Under the pieces are notes generated by a model. It saw only the letters and a program-made list of their open reading frames with translations. It searched no databases and was not told where the DNA came from. Below, in pieces: positions 1-4,997 of a stretch of 6,145 nt of DNA. The translations under genes and the position numbers were made by a program. This stretch comes from Elusimicrobiota bacterium (GTDB lineage: Bacteria; Elusimicrobiota; Elusimicrobia; 2-01-FULL-59-12; JACPXA01). Positions within the stretch are counted from its first letter, which is position 1. Each line of letters opens with the position of its first letter. The DNA lies in the NCBI GenBank assembly GCA_016196785.1, contig JACPXA010000229.1, positions 1-6,145 on the forward strand, in the 5' to 3' direction.

Positions 1-1405
1 ACAACCGTCCCTCCTGGTCCACCAGCGTAAAGACCGGCATGAAGGCGACGGCGATCACAAGGAGGGAAAAGAAGACCGACGGCCCCACCTCCTTGAGCGC
101 TCGCAGGCGCACCTCGTGGTAGTCGCCTTTCCGCCCCCCTTCATTCCATTGCTCCAAGCGCTTATAGGCATTTTCTACCTCAACGATCGCGCCGTCCACG
201 AGTACACCGATCGAGATGGCGATCCCGGCAATGGACATGATGTTCGAGGTGAGTTTCATGAAATACATCGGGATAAAGGCCAAAAGAACCGAAATGGGGA
301 TCGTGAGAATTGGGATGATCGCCGAGGGGATATGCCAGAGGAACAGCAGGATCACCAGGCTGACGATGATCATCTCCATGGTCAGCTCTTCCTTCAGGGT
401 TTCAATGGAACGGTGAATGAGATCGGAGCGGTCGTAGGTGGTTATGATCTCCACGCCCTTGGGTAGGGAGGGTTTGATGTCCTCGATCTTGGCCTTCACC
501 CGGTTGATGACATTCAGGGCGTTCTCTCCCTGTCGCATGACGACGATGCCGCCGACGGTATCCCCTTCCCCATCCAGGTCAGCGACGCCCCGGCGGATTT
601 CCGGTCCCAGGGCGACCCGACCGAGGTGTTTGACGAGGACCGGGGTTCCCTTCATGTCCCGCGCGACGACAACGTTCTCGATGTCTTGGACGCTCTTCGC
701 GTAGCCCCGGCCACGAACCATGTACTCGGCACCGGAGAACTCGACCACGCGGCCGCCCACATCGTTATTGCCCTCCCGGATGGCCTCCACAACCCTCATG
801 AGCGGAATGTTGTAGCCGACCAGCGCATTGGGATTGATATTGACCTGGTATTGTTTTTGGAACCCTCCGATGGACGCGACCTCCGCCACCCCGGGAACCG
901 ACTGGACCCAGTAGCGCAGGTACCAATCCTGGAAGGTCCGCAGTTGGGCGAGGTCATTCTGCCCGGTTTTGTCCACCAGGGCGTATTGGTACACCCAGCC
1001 GACGCCCGTAGCGTCAGGACCGAGTTCGGTCCTCACCCCCTCCGGCAAGCGAGGCAAGATCTTGGACAAATACTCCAGGGTGCGGCTGCGCGCCCAGTAG
1101 ATATCGGTCCCGTCCTGAAAGATGATGTACACATAGGAAAAGCCGAAGTCGGAAAAACCACGGATCGCCTTCACCTTGGGAACACCGAGCATGGCGGTGA
1201 CGATGGGATAGGTCACCTGATCCTCGATGACGTCTGGGCTTCGGTCCCACCGCGAGTAGATGATGACCTGGGTGTCCGAGAGGTCAGGGATGGCATCCAA
1301 GGGAATGTGCTTCATGGAATACACCGCCCCCAGGACGCCCACCAAGGTCAGAATAAGAATGATGTATTTGTTGCGGGCCGAAAACTCGATGATTCGTTCG
1401 ATCAT
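1..1405 (-). CDS. cusA: CusA-type heavy-metal efflux RND permease, N-terminal 468 residues (partial at window edge)
   Basis: Inner-membrane proton-driven pump of the HME-RND family, which with its adaptor and outer-membrane partners exports metal ions. The start MIERIIEFSARNKYII lies 8 nt after the Shine-Dalgarno AAGGGA (1414-1419) and 12 nt after the cusB stop. Visible parts: membrane segment 1 (about residues 11-30), the periplasmic porter region (about 33-340, with IPLDAIPDLSD at 34-44 and YDRSDLI at 324-330), membrane segments 2-4 (about 341-411) and segment 5 (about 445-466). Segment 4 reads SIGVLVDGAIVEVEN. It keeps the Asp (D404) and Glu (E411) of the family, but has Ser398 where divalent-ion pumps such as CzcA have a first Asp, which points to the monovalent Cu(I)/Ag(I) group. 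It aligns closely with E. coli CusA as I remember it. About 570 C-terminal residues are outside the window, including the periplasmic methionine site. Family assignment is very secure; substrate is inferred. Confidence 0.95.
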   Translation of the reverse strand, partial: MIERIIEFSARNKYIILILTLVGVLGAVYSMKHIPLDAIPDLSDTQVIIYSRWDRSPDVIEDQVTYPIVTAMLGVPKVKAIRGFSDFGFSYVYIIFQDGTDIYWARSRTLEYLSKILPRLPEGVRTELGPDATGVGWVYQYALVDKTGQNDLAQLRTFQDWYLRYWVQSVPGVAEVASIGGFQKQYQVNINPNALVGYNIPLMRVVEAIREGNNDVGGRVVEFSGAEYMVRGRGYAKSVQDIENVVVARDMKGTPVLVKHLGRVALGPEIRRGVADLDGEGDTVGGIVVMRQGENALNVINRVKAKIEDIKPSLPKGVEIITTYDRSDLIHRSIETLKEELTMEMIIVSLVILLFLWHIPSAIIPILTIPISVLLAFIPMYFMKLTSNIMSIAGIAISIGVLVDGAIVEVENAYKRLEQWNEGGRKGDYHEVRLRALKEVGPSVFFSLLVIAVAFMPVFTLVDQEGRL

Positions 1406-1417
1406 GATGAGCGTCCC

Positions 1418-2509
1418 TTATTTCCCATGCTGATGGCCGCCAGCCCCAGACTCTGACAAGGCCGCTTTGAGCTTCGATTCCGAGTCAATCAGGAAATTAG
1501 CGGACGCCACAACCTGTTCTCCCTCGTTCAACCCGGATACCACTTCGAAGTACCCCTCGGCTTCATGGCCCACCCGAATCTCTCGTGGTTCATAGCGCCC
1601 CTGGCCTTTCATCACAAACGCCAGCTGCCGCGTTCCGGTGTCCATGAGGGCTTCCTCGGGGATCGCCAGCTTAGATCCCAAGCTGACATGAATGACGGCA
1701 TCAATATACATCTCCGGCTTTAACAGGCCGTCAGGGTTCGGGACTTCGGCCCGGAGTCGGAGTGACCGCGTTTCGCTATTAAAGATAGGGTCCACGGCTC
1801 GGACCGTCCCCAAAAAGCGCCGTCCGGGAAAGGCAGAGGAAATGACTTCCATGGCTTGGCCGGCCCGGACGAGCCCTGATTCATACTCATAGATCTGGGC
1901 GTACACCCACACCGACTCCCCCGGTTGCCCCAGCAGGAGATTGGTAGGCCTCTGCGATGTTTTGGAGAGTTCCTCGATTTGAGCCTCGGAAAGTCCCAAT
2001 TGTCGAAGTCTCAGTTGGGAGGCGTTCATCAGGGCCTCGGCTCGTTCACGCACATCCGGCCAGGGGTTGTCTTTGATCTTTTCGTTGGCGTTCAAGGCCT
2101 CCTGATATTCCGCGATCGCGCTGTAGAGCTCGGGATCATAGGCAACCCGACCGCTGGCCCTGACAAGAACCGTCAATTCGCGCTTACTCACGGTTGCCGT
2201 GCGCACGCCGATGAGCTGTTCTCGATCCGAAGGCACCATGACGGTGGCGCGGCCGGGGACCGGTGTGGCCGGCGGCTGTTCATTCCGTTCCCCCTGCGAG
2301 TTGATCGGGATCAAGCGCATGCCGCAGATCGGACAGTCCCCCGGTTTATCGGAGACATAGCTCGGATGCATCGGGCAATGGTACTGGGGCTTCTGGGAGG
2401 GTGTGCGGGCGTGCGGATCGTTCCCCCTGGATTGTTTGCAGGCTGGGAGCGCCGCCAACCCTACGGCAAGCATCACTCCAATCAGTACTGATACGGTCAT
2501 TCGCCTCAT
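1418..2509 (-). CDS. cusB: CusB-type periplasmic adaptor (membrane fusion protein) with N-terminal heavy-metal-binding domain
   Basis: Periplasmic adaptor joining the RND pump to the outer membrane channel; 363 residues. An N-terminal hydrophobic segment (about 5-22) ends in LPAC with Cys24, a likely but non-ideal lipobox, so it is probably an inner-membrane-anchored lipoprotein. Residues 43-68 form a heavy-metal-binding domain: YHCPMHP, then CPICGM, giving Cys45, Met47, His48, Cys59, Cys62 and Met64 as possible ligands. Next come a short helical region (about 130-184), beta-barrel segments (about 197-275) and a membrane-proximal domain (about 280-345). The C-terminus GGHQHGK is His-containing. 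The usual first half of the lipoyl domain seems to be missing between RVAYD and PELYSAIAEYQ. The start has AGGAG 5 nt upstream, overlapping the stop of the preceding gene. Position between an outer membrane factor and CusA fixes the role. E. coli CusB lacks the N-terminal domain, so this is the extended architecture common outside enterics. Confidence 0.92.
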   Translation of the reverse strand: MRRMTVSVLIGVMLAVGLAALPACKQSRGNDPHARTPSQKPQYHCPMHPSYVSDKPGDCPICGMRLIPINSQGERNEQPPATPVPGRATVMVPSDREQLIGVRTATVSKRELTVLVRASGRVAYDPELYSAIAEYQEALNANEKIKDNPWPDVRERAEALMNASQLRLRQLGLSEAQIEELSKTSQRPTNLLLGQPGESVWVYAQIYEYESGLVRAGQAMEVISSAFPGRRFLGTVRAVDPIFNSETRSLRLRAEVPNPDGLLKPEMYIDAVIHVSLGSKLAIPEEALMDTGTRQLAFVMKGQGRYEPREIRVGHEAEGYFEVVSGLNEGEQVVASANFLIDSESKLKAALSESGAGGHQHGK

Positions 2510-2514
2510 GGTGT

Positions 2515-2520
2515 CTCCTA
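2515..2520 (-). promoter_or_regulatory. Ribosome binding site overlapping cusC stop (TAGGAG)
   Basis: The TAG stop of the outer membrane factor (2518-2520) is part of TAGGAG. AGGAG lies 5 nt before the cusB ATG at 2509. This supports the cusB start and tight coupling of channel and adaptor translation. Confidence 0.75.
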
Positions 2521-3990
2521 TAAGTCTTTTCCAATGGCGCGCTCTAACTGCGCCAGGTGCTGCCCATATTGGGCCAAGGACTGAGCATATCCCATCTGGA
2601 ACTCTAAGATACTGCGGACACTGTCCAGCAGATCGAGGAATCCTGCCCGGTTGGCACGATACAGCGCCTCAGCGACCTTGACCGATTGTTCAGCTTGGGG
2701 CAAGACGCTGGTCCGATAGAGATCCACCAGGCGCCGGGCCGTCTGCACCTTCACCCACAGGTCTTTGATTTCATACCGGGTCATGTTCTCCACCGTGTGC
2801 AGCATCGCCCGGGCTTCATCACGCTCACGGGAGGCCGACCCCACCAATGCGCCTTGACGCCAGAACCAGACGAAGGGCACATTCACACGGACCATCGCCA
2901 CCGCATCGTTGGGCATGCCCCGGCGTTCTCGGAAGGTGTATTGGAGCATCGTGTCCGGCAGGTACTCGGCGCGCGTGGCTGCGAGTTCCGAACGCATGTG
3001 ATCCACATGGTGGCGAGCCGCATCGAGTTCCGGACGGAACTGCAACGCCAACTCCTCAAGCTGTTGGGCGGTATAGCGGAATGGGGCCAGGGGAGGCCCC
3101 TCCGGGATGCCTAAGAGGGCGTTCGTGGGACGATTTAACAACGCGTTCAGCCGCGCCTGTGCTGTTTCTTTCTCTTGTTCCAACGTCACCCGCATATTGA
3201 GGATTTTGGACAGCTCGACCTCTGTCCGCAGCACCTCAGATTGTGAGACTTTTCCGGCCGCATACCTCGCCTCGGCAATCCGGGCAATCCGGCGCATGAC
3301 GCTGACCTGTTCTTCCACAACGGCCAGGGCCCGGTGGGCGAACAGCAGATCATAGTAAGCGGATTTCACCCGAGCGAGTACCTCCCGCTCCACTGCGCGA
3401 AAGTTCCCTTCTTGGCGGTTGGCCTCATGGTGAGCTGCACGGCCCCGGAGAGTAAGTTTTCCAGGAAACGGGACCGTCTGACTCACGTCGTACCATTTCT
3501 CCTCAGCGTCGCCAACGTTCAAGCGCCCTCGTGAAAATCCCCAGTACTCGACTCCTACCTGTGGATCCGGCCAGGTCTTCACGGCCAGCACCTTTTTCTG
3601 TGCCGCTTCCCACCGGCGGCGGGCCGCGAGGATCTCCGGGCTCTGTTCCCGCGCTTCCCTCACCACCTCCTCCAATCTCAACACCGAGGAAGGACCCTCA
3701 CCCGCCCCTATAGGGCGGCCTCTCCCCTCTGTAGAAAAGACCTTGGGGGTCACCAACCCTAGACAGAGTAGCAACAACAGAAGAAAACGTAGGAAAGAGG
3801 AGGATCGAGAGGGTAGTTCCGCGGGGCCTCGGCGGCCGAGCCGTGAGGGACTGATAAACCACCGTGGTTGGCTCTTGAGTAAGACGTGGGGTGACGGAAG
3901 AGATAGAAACGGCGAGGCCACCGTGGAGCGAGCTCGCAAAGCGAGCGTCCCCAAGGAACCTACCCCCTCGAGTCCTCCTCTTCTCTTCAT
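2518..3990 (-). CDS. cusC: CusC/TolC-type outer membrane efflux channel protein, with unusual N-terminal extension
   Basis: Outer membrane factor of the tripartite efflux system; trimers of this family form the outer-membrane and periplasmic exit duct. Two OEP repeats are visible at about residues 105-290 and 310-487, with the characteristic YAAGKVSQSEVLR (243-255) and LYRANRAGFLDLLDSV (443-458) helices. A leucine-rich signal sequence (FLRFLLLLLLCLGLV, 66-80) precedes the mature protein; cleavage is probably near VFS-T (86/87). The chosen start is the only ATG. It overlaps the preceding stop as ATGA and has AAGGGA 8 nt upstream (3999-4004). This leaves about 65 residues of low-complexity, Arg/Ser/Pro-rich sequence before the signal peptide, which is abnormal for the family. 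No ATG, GTG or TTG lies close upstream of the hydrophobic core; the nearest is GTG at codon 24. The protein has 490 residues against about 460 for E. coli CusC. The channel function is secure; the start and the role of the extension are uncertain. Confidence 0.9.
   Translation of the reverse strand: MKRRGGLEGVGSLGTLALRARSTVASPFLSLPSPHVLLKSQPRWFISPSRLGRRGPAELPSRSSSFLRFLLLLLLCLGLVTPKVFSTEGRGRPIGAGEGPSSVLRLEEVVREAREQSPEILAARRRWEAAQKKVLAVKTWPDPQVGVEYWGFSRGRLNVGDAEEKWYDVSQTVPFPGKLTLRGRAAHHEANRQEGNFRAVEREVLARVKSAYYDLLFAHRALAVVEEQVSVMRRIARIAEARYAAGKVSQSEVLRTEVELSKILNMRVTLEQEKETAQARLNALLNRPTNALLGIPEGPPLAPFRYTAQQLEELALQFRPELDAARHHVDHMRSELAATRAEYLPDTMLQYTFRERRGMPNDAVAMVRVNVPFVWFWRQGALVGSASRERDEARAMLHTVENMTRYEIKDLWVKVQTARRLVDLYRTSVLPQAEQSVKVAEALYRANRAGFLDLLDSVRSILEFQMGYAQSLAQYGQHLAQLERAIGKDL
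3702..3718. repeat. Inverted repeat CCGCCC-CTATA-GGGCGG
   Basis: A perfect 6-bp stem with a 5-nt loop, inside the DNA coding the linker after the signal peptide of the outer membrane factor (Gly/Arg/Pro-rich, residues 89-98). The flanks read ACCCTCACCC on the left and CCTCTCCCC on the right, which resembles the CCCTCACCC...CCCTCTCCC style of interspersed palindromic elements seen in several bacteria. That resemblance is from memory only. Confidence 0.5.
3828..3840. repeat. Inverted repeat CTCGGC-G-GCCGAG
   Basis: A perfect 6-bp inverted repeat around one central base, in the DNA for the N-terminal extension of the outer membrane factor. It is one of several inverted repeats in this stretch; a 6-bp arm alone is not significant, the clustering is the point. 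Confidence 0.45.
3857..3869. repeat. Inverted repeat AACCAC-C-GTGGTT
   Basis: A perfect 6-bp inverted repeat around one central C. Its core CCACCGTGG (3859-3867) recurs exactly at 3918-3926, 59 bp away, again as a palindrome. The pair could be two binding sites or part of a small palindromic element within the extension of the outer membrane factor gene. Confidence 0.45.
3928..3946. repeat. Overlapping inverted repeats GCGAGCTCGC and GCTCGC-AAA-GCGAGC
   Basis: Three GC-rich arms GCGAGC (3928-3933), GCTCGC (3932-3937) and GCGAGC (3941-3946) can form either a perfect 10-bp palindrome or a 6-bp hairpin with a 3-nt loop. No T-run follows on either strand, so it is not an intrinsic terminator. 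In the minus-strand message it would lie about 44 nt after the start codon of the outer membrane factor. Confidence 0.5.
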
Positions 3991-4532
3991 GTCTGCCGTC
4001 CCTTCTTCATCTCACACATGCCGCAGATGCACTGGTCCGAACCCGTCGCCGTGCGACATCCTGTACAGATATCCTGCATCAAGGTCTCGAATAACCGTTG
4101 GTCCTGGTCAGGGCGCAAGAGACGCCGAAGTTGCGTCAGATGGCTCACAACCCGCTGTTCTTGGTCAGTCTGGAGTCGAGCGACGGTTTGAATGTAGGGA
4201 TCAACGGCCGGCGTTCCCGTTGGCGCTTGTCGCAACACCCGGCAGAGGGCCATGCGGGTTTTGGCCAGCTCCGTCTCTAATTGTTTCAGATCCTGGGAAA
4301 ACCCCGTCTCTATACGAGCCAGCTCCGCACGTTGCCTGGGATCCAGATCTAACAGCCGTTCCCAGTTCCGCTGCGTGGCATCCCGGAGCCCCCCTCCTAC
4401 ACCCAGCCTACCACCCACCCCCGGTGGAACACGCCGGATGGATCGAGTGAATAGATACCAGTTAATGCCAACCGAGAGAGCCAGAGTGACAACTCCCACG
4501 CCGACCAATTTGACGTATGACCGCGTGACCAT
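3987..4532 (-). CDS. Membrane-anchored periplasmic heavy-metal sensor-like protein (CpxP/Spy/CnrX type) with Cys-rich C-terminus
   Basis: 181 residues. One N-terminal membrane segment (about 7-28, LVGVGVVTLALSVGINWYLF) anchors a mostly helical periplasmic domain. Helices rich in Arg, Gln, Glu and Leu run from about residue 52 to 155 (LDLDPRQRAELARIE, then LETELAKTRMALCRVLRQ, then LRPDQDQRLFETLMQD). This resembles the 'Metal_resist'/periplasmic heavy metal sensor group related to Spy, CpxP and CnrX, which bind metal or damp stress signalling. The C-terminus holds five cysteines in CTGC and CICGMC (156, 159, 168, 170, 173), plus Met172 and Met175, a likely soft-metal site; Cys97 is a sixth. The start is fixed by AGGAGGT (4539-4545) 6 nt upstream; a longer in-frame start at 4763 would run through the preceding gene. 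It overlaps the cusC-like gene by ATGA. Its likely role is to sense copper or silver and signal to the upstream-encoded membrane protein; this is inference from family and position. Confidence 0.75.
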   Translation of the reverse strand: MVTRSYVKLVGVGVVTLALSVGINWYLFTRSIRRVPPGVGGRLGVGGGLRDATQRNWERLLDLDPRQRAELARIETGFSQDLKQLETELAKTRMALCRVLRQAPTGTPAVDPYIQTVARLQTDQEQRVVSHLTQLRRLLRPDQDQRLFETLMQDICTGCRTATGSDQCICGMCEMKKGRQT

Positions 4533-4538
4533 GGCGAT

Positions 4539-4546
4539 ACCTCCTA
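4539..4546 (-). promoter_or_regulatory. Ribosome binding site overlapping stop codon (TAGGAGGT) that fixes the sensor gene start
   Basis: The TAG stop (4544-4546) of the anti-sigma-like gene shares bases with AGGAGGT (4539-4545), a full Shine-Dalgarno 6 nt before the ATG at 4532. This decides the start of the sensor gene over the longer in-frame ATG at 4763 and implies translational coupling. The cusC/cusB junction uses the same design (TAGGAG, 2515-2520). Confidence 0.8.
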
Positions 4547-4876
4547 TAACCTTCCTTGATAAACCTGTACCAATGAGTTCTCCCCAACGGGGACGGTCAA
4601 CAACCGAGTCGCCCGTGCGGTGGCCGAGGTGGAGATGGGACGAGGTCGCAGGATGATAGCCAACTGTTCCGGCGCCGCCAGCCAAGCGGCCACCGAGAAA
4701 CCGATCAACCAGGCCATCGCGACCCCTGCCGCCAATGGAATGAGCCGCGGCCAGCGCCACCACAGGCGGCTGGCTTCTTCTTCACCGATCCGTGCCCACA
4801 ACCGAGCTCGAAACCTAGCATCCGGCTCAACATCTTGAATCTGCTTGAATAATTGGTCTAATTCTCTATCCTGCAT
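4544..4876 (-). CDS. Small single-pass membrane protein, probable anti-sigma-factor-like regulator
   Basis: 110 residues, first gene of the efflux operon. The N-terminal 43 residues are charged and cytosolic in character (MQDRELDQLFKQIQDVEPDA, then RFRARLWARI), like the short sigma-binding segments of anti-sigma factors. A single membrane segment follows at about 45-67 (LIPLAAGVAMAWLIGFSVAA), then a roughly 40-residue periplasmic tail. No HxxxCxxC zinc motif is present, so it is not a ZAS-type anti-sigma factor. AGGAGG (4885-4890) lies 8 nt before the ATG, and its TAG stop is embedded in the Shine-Dalgarno of the next gene. Placement directly before a CnrX-like sensor recalls the CnrYXH arrangement, in which CnrY is a small membrane anti-sigma factor, CnrX the sensor and CnrH the sigma factor. 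Here no sigma gene is adjacent. A plain structural or unknown membrane protein cannot be excluded. Confidence 0.55.
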   Translation of the reverse strand: MQDRELDQLFKQIQDVEPDARFRARLWARIGEEEASRLWWRWPRLIPLAAGVAMAWLIGFSVAAWLAAPEQLAIILRPRPISTSATARATRLLTVPVGENSLVQVYQGRL

Positions 4877-4956
4877 GAGTTTCGCCTCCTAGTTCGCCGT
4901 TTGGCCTTCACCCTCTATAACACATAACTCCCCAAAACCTTGCGGTCTAGGAAAGC

Positions 4957-4966
4957 CCTTGCAAGG
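4957..4966. repeat. CCTTGCAAGG palindrome, candidate operator
   Basis: A perfect 10-bp palindrome in the divergent intergenic region. A half copy (CCTTGC, 4938-4943) lies exactly 19 bp upstream in the same orientation. The location, between two divergent genes with one a metal efflux operon, suits a regulator binding site. CueR-type operators also contain CCTT/AAGG arms, but the spacing here does not match them well, so no regulator is assigned. Confidence 0.35.
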
Positions 4967-4987
4967 AAGGACAAGTTAGGATACTGT
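4959..4987 (+). promoter_or_regulatory. Weak candidate sigma-70-like promoter for the plus-strand gene
   Basis: TTGCAA (4959-4964) and TACTGT (4982-4987) are separated by exactly 17 nt. They match the -35 and -10 consensus at 4/6 and 3/6 positions. The transcript would start only a few bases before the ATG at 4998, giving a nearly leaderless message. The TTGCAA overlaps the palindrome, so a bound regulator could block it. The match is poor and could be chance. Confidence 0.2.
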
Positions 4988-4997
4988 TAAAAGAGAA

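Larger units (their letters stand above)
4877..4997. promoter_or_regulatory. Divergent intergenic region between efflux operon and plus-strand membrane protein
   Basis: These 121 bp must hold the promoter of the minus-strand operon and probably that of the plus-strand gene. The visible elements are the palindrome CCTTGCAAGG (4957-4966), a second CCTTGC (4938-4943) forming an inverted pair with GCAAGG (4961-4966) at 17-nt spacing, and AT-rich stretches near 4914-4925 and 4982-4997. No sigma factor, tRNA or other complete gene fits here. On the minus strand TATAGA (4914-4919) could be a -10 element, but no good -35 lies at normal spacing, which would suit an activator- or alternative-sigma-dependent promoter. 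Confidence 0.6.

Noticed and set aside
1..1405. CzcA-type divalent (Co/Zn/Cd) pump assignment
   Set aside because: The first Asp of the CzcA segment 4 motif is Ser398, and the overall match in the visible half is to CusA. Substrate still needs experimental proof.
626..1456. Open frame of 276 codons on the plus strand opposite cusA
   Set aside because: It is antisense to a strongly conserved RND pump frame, and its translation is rich in Asp, His, Arg and Pro with no domain signature. It is a shadow of codon bias.
3932..3946. Hairpin as an internal transcription terminator
   Set aside because: The stem is only 6 bp and no U-run follows on either strand; it lies within a coupled operon.
3743..4450. 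Open frame of 235 codons on the plus strand opposite the sensor and the start of the channel gene
   Set aside because: The translation is Pro/Ser/Arg-rich with no recognisable domain, and it covers two minus-strand genes with good ribosome sites.
4533..4763. Longer start for the sensor gene at 4763
   Set aside because: It would overlap most of the preceding gene, while ATG 4532 has a perfect Shine-Dalgarno and places the membrane anchor at the N-terminus.
4908..4925. Five-codon leader ORF (MCYRG) on the minus strand before the first operon gene
   Set aside because: The purine-rich GGGGAG is only 2 nt from the ATG, and a frame this short is expected by chance; there is no metal-ligand run or attenuator structure.
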